Positions 1 through 9,400 are shown, numbered from the stretch's first letter. The stretch: DNA of 64,000 nt from JAFGNB01 sp050304135 (GCA_050304135.1 JBNLDC010000005.1:248001-312000); one strand, 5' to 3'. The notes: generated by a model from the sequence alone, not told the origin. Made by a program: numbers and translations.

Positions 1-1
1 C

Positions 2-1270
2 GAAGCCGTGAACAAATTCTACCCGACCAATGTACTCGTCACCGCTCCCGAGATTCTCTTTTTCTGGGTGGCACGAATGATCATGGCGGGGCTGCAGTTC
101 ACCGGCGACCTGCCCTTTACCGATGTTATTCTGCACGGTACGGTGCGGGATAAAACAGGCCGGAAAATGAGCAAATCACTCGGCAACGCAATTGATCCGC
201 TTGAAATAATCAACGTGAGCGGCGCCGACGCGCTGCGATTTTCCATAATAATGATAACCGCTTCAGGGGCCGATGTCTACCTGGGCAAAGACACCTTTGA
301 CATCGGAAGAAACTTCTGCAACAAGCTCTGGAATGCCGCGCGATTTATTGTTTCCATAGAAGAACCGATCGCAACAGAATTTTCAAAGGTACAATGGATC
401 AAAGCGGAAGACCGGTGGATCCTGAATAAACTTCAGGTGCTTATTGACGGCGTAACCCAGTGTCTTGAAACCTACCGGTTCAATGAATCATGCCATCTGC
501 TGTACGATTTCATCTGGCATGAGTTCTGTGACTGGTATATCGAAGCCAAAAAGGGAGATCTTTACCAGACTGAAGACCCGGGTCTGACAGCGAATGCTCT
601 GGGCCAGTTACGCTACCTTCTCGAAACGATCCTGAAACTGCTTCACCCGATTATGCCCTTTATTACTGAAGAAATCGCGTTCCACATTAACGGCAGCGTT
701 AACGCACCCGGAAATGCCGGTACCTATACACCATTTTTAAGTAGCGGGCCCACCTGCTGGCCAAAAAAGGACAGCAAGCTTACCGACCCCGAAATCGACG
801 TCAAATTTTCACTCGTCAAAGACTGCATCGTCGCGCTCAGGACCATCCGCTCGGAAAACAATATTCCGCCGGGGAAAGAGGGCACTGCTGTGATTATTAC
901 CACGGATGAAACCACCGCCGAATGGCTGCAGTCCCAAAGCGGACTCATCAGACAATTCTGCCGACTGGAAGCGTGCTGTATCGGTACTGCCGTTGAAAAA
1001 CCGGCTTTTGCCGGATCAGCGGTTGTCGGAGGAAATCAGCTCTATATCAGTTTTGAAGGGCTTATCGACAAAACAGTTGAGATCGACCGACTGACCAAGG
1101 AGGCTGAGCGCATCCAGAAAATGGTCGAAAATACTGAAAAACGACTTTCCAACAGTAGTTTTGTTGATCGTGCTCCGGCAGATATCGTCGCAAAGGAGCG
1201 GGAAAAACTCGAGGGATTGCGTCTCAACCTGGAAAAAGTTGAACATAACCTAGCGACACTTCGTACCTGA
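2..1270 (+). CDS. valS: Valyl-tRNA synthetase, C-terminal part (5' end outside window)
   Basis: Class I aminoacyl-tRNA synthetase that charges tRNA-Val. The window opens inside the catalytic domain and the frame is open to the left edge, so the start lies upstream. The KMSKS loop is visible (GRKMSKSLGNAIDP, about 50-64 codons in), followed by the helical anticodon-binding domain (FIWHEFCDWYIEAKKG). The C-terminal 70 residues form a charged coiled coil (LTKEAERIQKMVENTEKRL), the tRNA-binding arm typical of ValRS and absent from IleRS and LeuRS. The stop is TGA. No clear hairpin terminator follows. Identification is secure; only the N-terminal editing and HIGH-motif regions cannot be checked. 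Confidence 0.95.
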   Translation, partial: EAVNKFYPTNVLVTAPEILFFWVARMIMAGLQFTGDLPFTDVILHGTVRDKTGRKMSKSLGNAIDPLEIINVSGADALRFSIIMITASGADVYLGKDTFDIGRNFCNKLWNAARFIVSIEEPIATEFSKVQWIKAEDRWILNKLQVLIDGVTQCLETYRFNESCHLLYDFIWHEFCDWYIEAKKGDLYQTEDPGLTANALGQLRYLLETILKLLHPIMPFITEEIAFHINGSVNAPGNAGTYTPFLSSGPTCWPKKDSKLTDPEIDVKFSLVKDCIVALRTIRSENNIPPGKEGTAVIITTDETTAEWLQSQSGLIRQFCRLEACCIGTAVEKPAFAGSAVVGGNQLYISFEGLIDKTVEIDRLTKEAERIQKMVENTEKRLSNSSFVDRAPADIVAKEREKLEGLRLNLEKVEHNLATLRT

Positions 1271-1437
1271 GGCGGGTTCTGAAATCCTGTCTCCCCTTTT
1301 CCCTTCCGGGCCCCTGGCTGAAAGTATTGTGTTCATGCCCGTTAGTATCAGGATACAATTTCTTCAGTCAACGCAGCTCTACTTGTGGCATCTGGACCAG
1401 TCTCTTTTTATTTGTAAAAAAATGCCAACATAAGCTA

Positions 1438-1602
1438 TAATTAGTTTCTGTTTAGAATTGGCCCTTTCAGGACACTGAGGCTCTCGAAGCAATGCACTGA
1501 GTTGATCGAAGTGTGACCGAGTTTCCCGTTAAAATGTGTCATTTCGAGAGCCTCAATGACCGTTCTATAATAAACTGTTCAATCCTGAACAGAAACTAAT
1601 TA
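1438..1602. mobile_element. MITE-like element with nested inverted repeats
   Basis: A 165-bp non-coding block between valS and the aminopeptidase. It is bounded by 23-bp terminal inverted repeats (1438-1460 and 1580-1602) that match at 21 of 23 positions, starting TAATTAGTTTCTGTT. Inside lies a second, perfect 13-bp inverted repeat (1476-1488 and 1543-1555, TGAGGCTCTCGAA). The outer ends could be read as a TA target duplication flanking ATTAGTTTC...GAAACTAAT, as for IS630/Tc1-type miniature elements. No transposase is encoded. The alternative is a large structured terminator. Repeat structure is seen directly; mobility is inference. Confidence 0.55.
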
Positions 1603-1667
1603 ACCATTGTTCGTGCATGCACTGACATGTCACCCCACGTTAAACGCTCATGAAGGATAGTGCCCAC

Positions 1668-2867
1668 ATGTATATTCCCAATCAGAAAACCCTTGATAAC
1701 TATGCCGAGATCCTCATAAATTTCGCCCTCAATGACGGTAACGGTATAAAAAAAGGTGATGTAGTCTACCTTGTATCACAGCTGCCGGGTCTTCCTCTCG
1801 CAAAAGCAACCTACCGCGCAATACTGAAAAGCGGCGGCCAACCGATCATACAGCTGCAGGATGACGCATTCCGCCTGATACAATTGCAGGATGGAAACGA
1901 CGAGCAGATCGGATTCTTTCCCGAGAACTATTACCATGGACTTGCCGATAACATCGATCATTATGTCCGGATTCTTGCCGAGGAAGATCCGCTTTTTCTC
2001 GCCGGCGCAGATCCCCGCAAAGTGATTCTTTCCAGTAGAAGTACCAAGCCTTTCAGGGACTGGCTTGACGCCAAGGAGGATGTGGGACGCTTCACCTGGA
2101 CACTCTGCCTGTATGGTACCGAAGGTGCCGCAAAGGAAGCGGGCATGACGATTGAGGAGTACTGGGAACAGATCCGTCGCGCCTGTTTTCTGGATGAGGC
2201 CAACCCGCTTGAAACATGGCGTGAGGTATACCGGCAGATGAATCATGTGATCGCATCGCTTGATGCATTGCCGATTGAGAAGCTGCATGTTGAAGCAAAA
2301 GAGACAGATCTCTGGGTAAGCCTCGGGAAAAACCGCAAATGGCTCGGCGGCAGAGGCCGCAATATCCCCAGCTTCGAGGTCTTCACCTCGCCTGACTGGC
2401 GTGGCGTTGAAGGCACCGTTTTTTTTGATCTTCCCTTATACCGTTACGGTAATATTATCAAGGATATTCGCCTCGAACTGCGTGAGGGACGGATCGTCGA
2501 TGCTTCAGCAGCTCAAAACGAAGCACTCCTTCGCGAAATGATAGCCCAGAAAAATGCCGATAAAATTGGGGAATTCTCCCTCACTGACCGACGTTTCTCT
2601 AAAATAAACAAGTTCATGGCCAACACCCTCTTCGATGAAAATTTCGGTGGAGAACACGGCAACACCCATCTCGCCGTTGGAAAGGCGTACCACGATGCCT
2701 GTACCTGCGACCTCAAAGAGATGACCGACGAAAAATTCGCCGAACTCGGGTATAACGACTCTCCGGAACACACCGACATTATTGCCACCGGTAACCGGAC
2801 GGTGACCGCGCACCTTACCGACGGTTCAACACGGATAATCTATCGCGACGGTGAATTTCAGTTCTGA
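1668..2867 (+). CDS. Aminopeptidase, M29 family
   Basis: Predicted cytosolic metallo-aminopeptidase (399 aa) of the M29 / aminopeptidase T-AmpS family, which removes N-terminal residues from peptides with two divalent metal ions. Visible family signatures are FEVFTSPDW (metal-ligand Glu), FGGEHGNTHLAVGKAY and, near the C-terminus, NDSPEHTDII followed by the closing strand. The ATG at 1668 is preferred because AAGGA lies 10 nt upstream and it gives the usual short N-terminus. An in-frame ATG at 1650 would add six residues. The gene stands alone between a MITE-like element and a 500-bp non-coding stretch. Family assignment is firm; substrate preference is unknown. Confidence 0.88.
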   Translation: MYIPNQKTLDNYAEILINFALNDGNGIKKGDVVYLVSQLPGLPLAKATYRAILKSGGQPIIQLQDDAFRLIQLQDGNDEQIGFFPENYYHGLADNIDHYVRILAEEDPLFLAGADPRKVILSSRSTKPFRDWLDAKEDVGRFTWTLCLYGTEGAAKEAGMTIEEYWEQIRRACFLDEANPLETWREVYRQMNHVIASLDALPIEKLHVEAKETDLWVSLGKNRKWLGGRGRNIPSFEVFTSPDWRGVEGTVFFDLPLYRYGNIIKDIRLELREGRIVDASAAQNEALLREMIAQKNADKIGEFSLTDRRFSKINKFMANTLFDENFGGEHGNTHLAVGKAYHDACTCDLKEMTDEKFAELGYNDSPEHTDIIATGNRTVTAHLTDGSTRIIYRDGEFQF

Positions 2868-2984
2868 GACAAACATCGGGCCGATAACCGCTGCAATAAC
2901 CTGTTGCCTGAAGAATTGATTATTTCATGTATTTACTGCTGAGTATCTCGACGCTCACTTGCGGTTTCGAATACTATTTCTTTC

Positions 2985-3014
2985 TGTAAGGACGTTCAAT
3001 TGAACGTCCCTACG
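2985..3014. repeat. Palindromic intergenic repeat, variant copy
   Basis: TGTAAGGACGTTCAA and its near-complement TTGAACGTCCCTACG form one continuous palindrome. The outer bases (TGTAAGG...CCTAC) match the 31-nt repeats at 55516 and 57686, but the inner arm differs (ACGTTCAA in place of GCGGGTTT). This pattern suggests compensatory change that preserves the hairpin. Confidence 0.6.
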
Positions 3015-3181
3015 TAAATACAACCCACCTTTTCTGAAACTATAATTCTTCCCTGCAGACAGTCCGTTCGTAGCCCCAGTTCACCCAATATCCTTCTTGT
3101 TACCACATCTCTTTCATAGCCCCCCCCAAAAGAGACCATTAAATTATCTCCGCAAACCTGTTAAACGATTAAACAAATTGT

Positions 3182-3209
3182 TTGTTTATCTGTTCCTTAA
3201 CAGTATAAT
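3182..3209 (+). promoter_or_regulatory. Predicted sigma70-type promoter
   Basis: TTGTTT (3182-3187) and a perfect TATAAT (3204-3209) are separated by 16 bp, in an AT-rich stretch 160 nt before the MerR-like gene. It is the best promoter candidate for the long operon that follows. Not tested. Confidence 0.45.
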
Positions 3210-3313
3210 AAAAATGGTTGAAAAAACAGGTTGTTAAACCGGTTTTTCGGACACTTTAACGGTTTTTATATCAACGAGTTACCAATTACACCAACATAAT
3301 GTACCACAAAACA

Positions 3314-3343
3314 TTACAGAGTGCCATATATGGTACTCTGTAA
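3314..3343. promoter_or_regulatory. 30-bp palindrome, likely operator
   Basis: The two halves (TTACAGAGTGCCATA and TATGGTACTCTGTAA) are complementary except for one mismatched pair. It sits between the predicted promoter and the Shine-Dalgarno AAGGAGG of the MerR-like gene, 29 nt before its ATG. Position and symmetry suit an autoregulatory operator for that gene product. A 5'-UTR hairpin is the alternative. Confidence 0.5.
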
Positions 3344-3371
3344 TACCCGATCGCAATAAGGAGGTAGTTGT

Positions 3372-3605
3372 ATGGATCGGCACTTCACCAGCGGCCAGGC
3401 CGCAAAAAAACTCAGGATTTCCATCTCCACCCTCAAGCGGTGGCTGGATGATCCCGGGCTGTCCATCAAGGAGCGACGCAACTACAACGGCTGGCGTCTC
3501 TTTTCGGAAACCGATATCACCACGCTGCGGGAATACAAAAAGCAGATGCGGCGAAATGGGAAACGGTTCAATGATACGACCCTGATCCCTGTGATCAACC
3601 AGTAA
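3372..3605 (+). CDS. Small MerR-type helix-turn-helix regulator
   Basis: A 77-aa DNA-binding protein. Residues 5-27 (FTSGQAAKKLRISISTLKRW) are the MerR/excisionase-type helix-turn-helix, followed by the wing (NGWRLFSETDITTLREY) and a short basic tail. It has no effector-binding or dimerisation domain, so it is a stand-alone winged-helix protein. The start is well supported by AAGGAGG seven bases upstream. It is the first gene of the long forward block (9 nt before the next gene) and follows a promoter and a 30-bp palindrome, so it probably controls that block and itself. Its signal is unknown. Confidence 0.75.
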   Translation: MDRHFTSGQAAKKLRISISTLKRWLDDPGLSIKERRNYNGWRLFSETDITTLREYKKQMRRNGKRFNDTTLIPVINQ

Positions 3606-3614
3606 CCCGGATTA

Positions 3615-4718
3615 ATGATGATAACCGGACCTATGGCAAAGACTCCCTCTCTGAAAGCAGGAATACTTCTCTGCGTGCTGATGACAACCTTGACATCTGG
3701 ACAGGTGCGTCGTGGAAGAAATGAGGGTACGTTCAATATTCCCGCCTCCAATGTTGCCGGTGGGGGAAATATTTTCGTTACCGCCTCATTTGCCGGGAGT
3801 GTTTCCTCATCGGGAATCCGGCTTGATCCCGGAGCGTCCCTCAACGTCGGTATCGCCGATATACTACAACTTTCGGGAACTACCTCCATTACCAATTTCC
3901 GAACGCTCGGCACTACCGAAGGGCATTTTCAGCTTACCTTACCAGGCAATGATCATCTGCGTTTTTTCGGTGTAGCAGCCTTAGGCGACCTGTTTCTTTC
4001 CACCGAAATGGATACGTTGAGCGGTGCCGCCATATCCGGACGCCCCGACTATCAGGCATATATCCGTCCGTCAATTATTCTCGATCTTGACTGGATTGCA
4101 AAATTCAAAGCACTGCCACTCAAAACGTACGCCATGTTCAGTATGGCCGACAATCCTGATCTGCTCTTTCTGTACTCACAGCTCTCCTTTCGCCTGGGTG
4201 CAGAAGTAAAACTCAATAAAAACAGTTATGCAATAGATTTCGGCACCGGGCTCTACAAAGAACTCCGGAAACCTGAAACCGCCTACACGGGAGATAAATC
4301 CTACCGCCAGCAGCGATTCTGGATTGAACCCGCGATACGGTATCGGCTGTTCGACCGCTTCAGCATTCTGGGGGCGGCCCGAATTCTCCTGCTCCAACGC
4401 GTCAAGTCGGACCGTCCCATTGAACCGACGTATCTCCGGATATCGTTAGGCATCAGTACTCCGCTGCTGTTCAAGGAGACCAACAGCGAAGCTATCCGGA
4501 CCATGATTTTTCTTGAAAACAGCAAGCAACAGCAGCCGAATGTTATTGACGCTTCCATAAAAAAAGGTACCACGCTTGAATCTACTTCCGGATTTGACAT
4601 TAAAGATCTTGATCTTCCCGCCGAAGAGGAGGAATCGGAAGAAGAGGTCATGCAGCGACGTGAAGAGATTCAGCAGAAAATGGAAAAAATCGAACGAATG
4701 CTGGAGGACCTCGAATGA
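3615..4718 (+). CDS. Predicted outer-membrane beta-barrel protein, paralog 1
   Basis: A 367-aa exported protein of unrecognised family. Residues 1-29 form a signal peptide (KAGILLCVLMTTLTSG). The body alternates short polar and hydrophobic strands rich in Gly, Ser and aromatics, as in outer-membrane barrels. The last 45 residues are an acidic/basic helix (EEEESEEEVMQRREEIQQKM) expected to be a coiled coil. It shares the motif GGGNIFVTASFAG and the overall layout with the next gene (GQGNIWVSLRAVG), so the two are paralogs. The stop overlaps the next start (ATGA). In context it is a candidate for the outer-membrane part of the trans-envelope complex, comparable to GltA/GltB/GltH; this role is inference. 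The start could also be the ATG at 3633. Confidence 0.6.
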   Translation: MMITGPMAKTPSLKAGILLCVLMTTLTSGQVRRGRNEGTFNIPASNVAGGGNIFVTASFAGSVSSSGIRLDPGASLNVGIADILQLSGTTSITNFRTLGTTEGHFQLTLPGNDHLRFFGVAALGDLFLSTEMDTLSGAAISGRPDYQAYIRPSIILDLDWIAKFKALPLKTYAMFSMADNPDLLFLYSQLSFRLGAEVKLNKNSYAIDFGTGLYKELRKPETAYTGDKSYRQQRFWIEPAIRYRLFDRFSILGAARILLLQRVKSDRPIEPTYLRISLGISTPLLFKETNSEAIRTMIFLENSKQQQPNVIDASIKKGTTLESTSGFDIKDLDLPAEEEESEEEVMQRREEIQQKMEKIERMLEDLE

Positions 4719-5938
4719 AATCATTACCGTACATGATCACCACTACAGTACTGTGGATGCTTGCAGCTGCAGCAACGGTGCACCCGCAACAGAATCAGCG
4801 CCGTGATCGCGGTGAAACTTTTTACCTGAGCCGTAACTCCAATACCACCGGCCAGGGTAACATCTGGGTGTCACTGCGGGCTGTCGGCCATATCTGGGAT
4901 GATGCACCGATTGCGATGGAATCCCGGAACACGGCATCCGATGACCTCTCGCCCCGCAGATGGGTTTCGAACATTCGGGCGTTCCCCGAAATAACGCTGC
5001 AGGCGGGTATTCTTGACTTCCTCTCCATCAATGCCGAATCCCGCGTGCTTTCTTACGGATTTGAACCGGGTTATTTCGGCGGGGGAGTAAAAGCGACCTG
5101 GCCCAATAATCAGGAAATCCGGATGCACGGGGTGGGTCTGTCACTGCAATACCGCTACCAGATGCGGGAGACAGCTCCGACTCTCGGTGGTTATATCGGA
5201 TTTATGCCCGAGGGATTCGTGGTGAAAGGAAGTTCGATTGAAACAAAGGTACATTATGAATTCGATCTGCTTCCCCGTCTGACTATCCTGCCGATAAGAC
5301 TACTTGCCTCATCCGGATTCCGGGTCCCGCTCCAGCAGCGCCGGGAACTCTCCCAATTTCTGACTGATGCATGCATTGTTTACAGCGGTTACGGTTTTGA
5401 TTTCTTCGCGCAATACTCGCTTGAGGCGTTCAACAACCTTATCCACCCCATTGAGATAGAACAACCGGGAAAACGTTTTCTGGTCTGGTTTTCAGAAAAC
5501 CCGATGTATGCTACCCTGGGAGGTAACGTCAGGTACGACAACGGGATTACCCTCTCTCTGGCGGTTCCCATCCTCCTGAGTACCAACCAGGGATCACGTA
5601 TGCGCCGGGAGGATCAGACCGAACTGCAGCACCGGGAATCGAACGGTATTTTCACCTACGAAAAAGAGCATAAAATAGTTGACCCGTTCGACCCCTGGTT
5701 TGTCAAATGGAAGATCGCCGCGACCCTGACCTTTCCCTTGCACTTTCATATGACCGGAACGGAGATGATGCGAAACTATCTGCTCCTTAAAAATCGGCGT
5801 ATTGAAAAGAAAATCGACATTGACAGCAGAATCAAACTTGATGAAGGCGCTTCTCAGGATAAGGAACAACAGGAGCAGGAAGACGCGAAGCGTCGACTGG
5901 AAAAAATCAAGAAACAACGCGAAAAGGCACTTGAGTAG
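4715..5938 (+). CDS. Predicted outer-membrane beta-barrel protein, paralog 2
   Basis: A 407-aa exported protein, related to the preceding gene and overlapping it by 4 nt (ATGA), with GGAGG seven bases before the ATG. A signal peptide spans residues 1-24 (VLWMLAAAATVHPQ). It is followed by strand-rich sequence with repeated aromatic ends (VWFSENPMYATLGGNVRYDN) typical of a barrel. The last 50 residues are a charged coiled-coil tail (DKEQQEQEDAKRRLEKIK). The tail would face the periplasm if the N-terminus does, and could contact the TPR proteins encoded next. No family name is recognised. The outer-membrane location is predicted from composition only. Confidence 0.6.
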   Translation: MKSLPYMITTTVLWMLAAAATVHPQQNQRRDRGETFYLSRNSNTTGQGNIWVSLRAVGHIWDDAPIAMESRNTASDDLSPRRWVSNIRAFPEITLQAGILDFLSINAESRVLSYGFEPGYFGGGVKATWPNNQEIRMHGVGLSLQYRYQMRETAPTLGGYIGFMPEGFVVKGSSIETKVHYEFDLLPRLTILPIRLLASSGFRVPLQQRRELSQFLTDACIVYSGYGFDFFAQYSLEAFNNLIHPIEIEQPGKRFLVWFSENPMYATLGGNVRYDNGITLSLAVPILLSTNQGSRMRREDQTELQHRESNGIFTYEKEHKIVDPFDPWFVKWKIAATLTFPLHFHMTGTEMMRNYLLLKNRRIEKKIDIDSRIKLDEGASQDKEQQEQEDAKRRLEKIKKQREKALE

Positions 5939-5954
5939 GCTCAGACAACCAACC

Positions 5955-8900
5955 ATGAAACACCAACGTCCCGATAGCATCCTCATCCCTACGACAGTTG
6001 CTGCTGTCTTCCTGCTGCTGTTGCCGATGCAGGTGTGTCTCGGTGCGAAAGTCCGCGAAAAGGATTACTGGACGGCTAAAGAGAACCTTACCATGCGCCT
6101 CGGCGCCGAATGGCACAAAATCAGTGTCCTGCATAAGGAAGCTTCAGCGATTGCAGATGTGCTCACCGCTATCCGGGCATTTGAGTTATATCCACCGGCG
6201 ATGACCGGATTTGAGGATGAGGAAATTGTCCGCTTCGACAAAGCTATCGAGTCGATTGAAAAACGCAACAACCGAATAAGTGATGCTATCGACGACTTCA
6301 AGACTCCGCTCAGTGACGCCATCGCCATTTTGCGCGAAATGGTCATCGGTGAACCGATAGAGAGCATGTTTGCAACGCTCGAGAAAGGTGATCTCAAACG
6401 CATCAGCGCAATGCTGTCGGTAAAACATGCTATTGACACGCTCTGGCTGCAGGTTGATTCACTTCTCAACGGAACAATGCTTTCAATCGGCATGCCGATT
6501 CCTCCAAAGAAAAAGGGACCGATTGAAGATGAGTTCTTCGCCATTCTCAAGGCGAACCTCGGGTTGCAGTCCGAAACATACTACGACCGTTTGAACCGCC
6601 TGAAGAAATTCATCCTGTCAACAGCAACACCGGAACAGATTGCTCAGGTGGCACGGATTGAGAAAAATGGAATACGCAGCTATCTCAAAGCCAACCAACC
6701 GGCGCTTGCCCGCCGGAAAACCGTTGATGCACTGGCCTTGCTTTCAGGTAAAACCGACCTTTCAGGATTTCATCTGCTGCTTGCCCGGGCGGAATTCATG
6801 GAATGTGATTACCGTGCCGCACTCGCCACGCTTGAGAAAATTTCACCATCCGGATCAGACCCTGAACTGCGGATGCTCTACCGGCTGCAGTGTCTTTACG
6901 CCCTGCGCGAATACCAGACGATTCTCGGCGATACAACAACCATCACCATTGAAAATCTGCATGGGGCCCGGCGCAATCTGAGCCTCTGGATACTCATTGA
7001 AAGTGCACTTGAAAATAAATCGTATGATATGATCATCCGCCTGGCCTCCTCTATTGAAAAGGGAAAACCATACAGCCTTCACGTAATGCATGCGCTCGCC
7101 CGCAGTTATATAGTTCGTGGTGACGACACCACCGCTCTCTCAATTCTCGAACAGGCCCAGCGTTACAGAACCACCACCGACGACGACCGTATCGCCCTCA
7201 GAGAAATCACCATGGCGATTGCCCAGCTCTATTATGAACGCGGTGAATACGATAAAGCGATCGAGCGATTTTACGAGCAACTCAACAATGGTGTTCTTTT
7301 CGAACGGGCACTTTTCGGAATCGCCTGGTCATATCTGCAGTCCGGTCGGTTCGAAAAAGCGGAAACGGCACTGCGCAAAATCATCAATCAGGCACCGGAA
7401 ACTGCTCTCGGTGCCGAAGGAATTCTCGTTCTGGCCCGCCGTTATCTCCAGAAGGCGGAGTTCGCCTGGAAAAAGCATACTTACGTGGAACGGGAAAAGG
7501 ATCGGTTAACGACTCTGATCGGAAAGATTGACAACCTCACCACCGGCGACTCACTCTCACCAAAAGCCGTAACGATGCGCAATGCCAGTAAAGAACTCAA
7601 TGGGCTTCTTGATCGGATTCAACAGGAAAAGGTTGCCGACTACCGCACCATATCCGCCTACTACGAAAATATTGATCGACTCTGCACCTTCATTTCCACG
7701 CATTATTACACCGGCACGTTTCAGGAGGAACGGTTCTCTCAGAAAAGGGAATCGGTTCTCTCGCTTATTGATTCCATTCAACAGGAGATCGGCAACCGGC
7801 AACAGACCGGGACGACGCTTACCCGTCTCTCCAATGCACGGCAAGAACGACTGAAAATCAAGTCGATCGTTGATCAGACCAATATTTTTTCGACCGTGAC
7901 GCTTATTGACCGGTTCCGTTGGGAACGGGATTATATAGCATGGCAGAAAAACCGCCTTCAGAAGGGGTCATCGCAAAGCGACACCGCCCTTGCCGTCCGG
8001 GCGGCGAAAATTGACGCACTGCTGCTCAAAGAGGATTCCGTACGGGTGCACTATTCAGATATCCTGCAGAAGAGGATACAACAACTACTGGCGGCAAAAA
8101 TTGACAGCTCAGACGCCTGTTACCTGAACTACCAGCTCGGCGAACTCTACTACCGGGCGGAAAATGCAGCCTATGCCGAATCCTACGAAAACTATGAAAA
8201 AAAGATTCAGCGATACGATCAGGCAATGTCCGAATTCCATAACGGTACCATTGACACAATACCCCGAGAACCGAAGGCTCCGGTTCTGAACCATCGGCAG
8301 AGTGTGGCTAGCTACCGGAGCGCCATGCAATCCCAACCGACCTCTCCTTTCAGAGCAGCTGCCGAATACAGTCTCGCCTGGTGTTTCAATGACCTCGCCC
8401 GCTTCGATAGTGCGTACGTCCATATGCACACCGTTGCAACGAAGTTTCCTGATCATCCGCACGCCCCTCAGGCATGGATGTTCTGCGGCGAGTACCACTT
8501 CGATAAAGCGAATCTCAAGGAGGCGCTTGCCGCATTTTATGCGGTTATGAAGCACCCCGAAAGTGAGTGGTTTGATGAAGCACTCTATAAAGTAGCCTGG
8601 ACGCAATACCGGCTATCAAATCCCGAAAAGGCGATCAGCTCATTTTTGGCGCTTGTCGATCTGGGTGGCGGAAAATTCGGGCATGCACTGCTGGAGAAGG
8701 AGTCAATGGATTATATCGCCATCAGTTTCAGTGAAACCGATGCAACCGGCGAAAAGGGACTCTCGCGTGCTACGGCATTTGCCCGGAAACTCGGCGACCC
8801 GGAACGTGGATGTCAGATACTGCATCGGCTCGGACAGGTATTCCGTGACCAGGGACGCTACAGCATGGCAAGAAAAACCTACAACTATATTCTCTCCACC

Positions 8901-9395
8901 TATCCGTCCTATCGGGAAAATCCCGTTGTTGAAGCGGAACTTCTCGCGGTGCTTGAACAGGATGTCAACACGGAGACTTCCATTGCCCAGAAATATGCCT
9001 ATTTTAAAAAATACCACCGCACGAGCAAATGGGCGGAAAATCAGGTGGATTCAATCAGGTTGCGTGCAGACAGCACCGCGTCAAAAATGCTTTACGATGC
9101 AGCCATCAGTTATCACCAGATGGCCCTGCAGAAAAACAACGATACTCTCTACCGACAGGCTGTCGCCACCTATACCGATTATATCAACCATTATCCCAAG
9201 TCTCCGCTTGCCAATGAGTGTCATTACAATCTTGCTGAAATTCAGTTTTCCACCGGTAACTATCGTGAAGCCGCCGAGGAGTACATCGCCGTGTCCAGGC
9301 GTTATCCGGACAGTAAATACAAAGAAACTGCAGCATGGAATGCCATTGTCGCATCACAGAATCTGCTTAAAATGGAAAGTGGCAACAAACGGTAG
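5955..9395 (+). CDS. Large periplasmic TPR protein
   Basis: A 1146-aa exported protein. The ATG at 5955 begins a basic-hydrophobic signal peptide (TTVAAVFLLLLPMQVCLG). An upstream in-frame start would overlap the previous gene and bury this peptide, so it was not used. After an N-terminal helical region (to about residue 280) come many tetratricopeptide repeats in two blocks. Typical helices are YYERGEYDKAIERFYEQL, ALFGIAWSYLQSGRFEKAE and, near the C-terminus, CHYNLAEIQFSTGNYREAAE. Between them is a charged coiled-coil stretch. TPR arrays bind partner proteins. Together with the next gene it probably forms the periplasmic scaffold between the barrels and the TolQ/TolR/TonB-like inner-membrane proteins. 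Exact function unknown. Confidence 0.75.
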   Translation: MKHQRPDSILIPTTVAAVFLLLLPMQVCLGAKVREKDYWTAKENLTMRLGAEWHKISVLHKEASAIADVLTAIRAFELYPPAMTGFEDEEIVRFDKAIESIEKRNNRISDAIDDFKTPLSDAIAILREMVIGEPIESMFATLEKGDLKRISAMLSVKHAIDTLWLQVDSLLNGTMLSIGMPIPPKKKGPIEDEFFAILKANLGLQSETYYDRLNRLKKFILSTATPEQIAQVARIEKNGIRSYLKANQPALARRKTVDALALLSGKTDLSGFHLLLARAEFMECDYRAALATLEKISPSGSDPELRMLYRLQCLYALREYQTILGDTTTITIENLHGARRNLSLWILIESALENKSYDMIIRLASSIEKGKPYSLHVMHALARSYIVRGDDTTALSILEQAQRYRTTTDDDRIALREITMAIAQLYYERGEYDKAIERFYEQLNNGVLFERALFGIAWSYLQSGRFEKAETALRKIINQAPETALGAEGILVLARRYLQKAEFAWKKHTYVEREKDRLTTLIGKIDNLTTGDSLSPKAVTMRNASKELNGLLDRIQQEKVADYRTISAYYENIDRLCTFISTHYYTGTFQEERFSQKRESVLSLIDSIQQEIGNRQQTGTTLTRLSNARQERLKIKSIVDQTNIFSTVTLIDRFRWERDYIAWQKNRLQKGSSQSDTALAVRAAKIDALLLKEDSVRVHYSDILQKRIQQLLAAKIDSSDACYLNYQLGELYYRAENAAYAESYENYEKKIQRYDQAMSEFHNGTIDTIPREPKAPVLNHRQSVASYRSAMQSQPTSPFRAAAEYSLAWCFNDLARFDSAYVHMHTVATKFPDHPHAPQAWMFCGEYHFDKANLKEALAAFYAVMKHPESEWFDEALYKVAWTQYRLSNPEKAISSFLALVDLGGGKFGHALLEKESMDYIAISFSETDATGEKGLSRATAFARKLGDPERGCQILHRLGQVFRDQGRYSMARKTYNYILSTYPSYRENPVVEAELLAVLEQDVNTETSIAQKYAYFKKYHRTSKWAENQVDSIRLRADSTASKMLYDAAISYHQMALQKNNDTLYRQAVATYTDYINHYPKSPLANECHYNLAEIQFSTGNYREAAEEYIAVSRRYPDSKYKETAAWNAIVASQNLLKMESGNKR

Positions 9396-9400
9396 AGCGG

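Larger units (their letters stand above)
2868..3371. other. Non-coding stretch upstream of the envelope-machine operon
   Basis: About 500 bases without a gene. It holds one member of the palindromic repeat family (2985-3014), a C7 run near 3121, an AT-rich promoter-like segment (3182-3209), and a 30-bp palindrome (3314-3343) just before the Shine-Dalgarno sequence of the MerR-like gene. These are listed separately. Confidence 0.7.
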
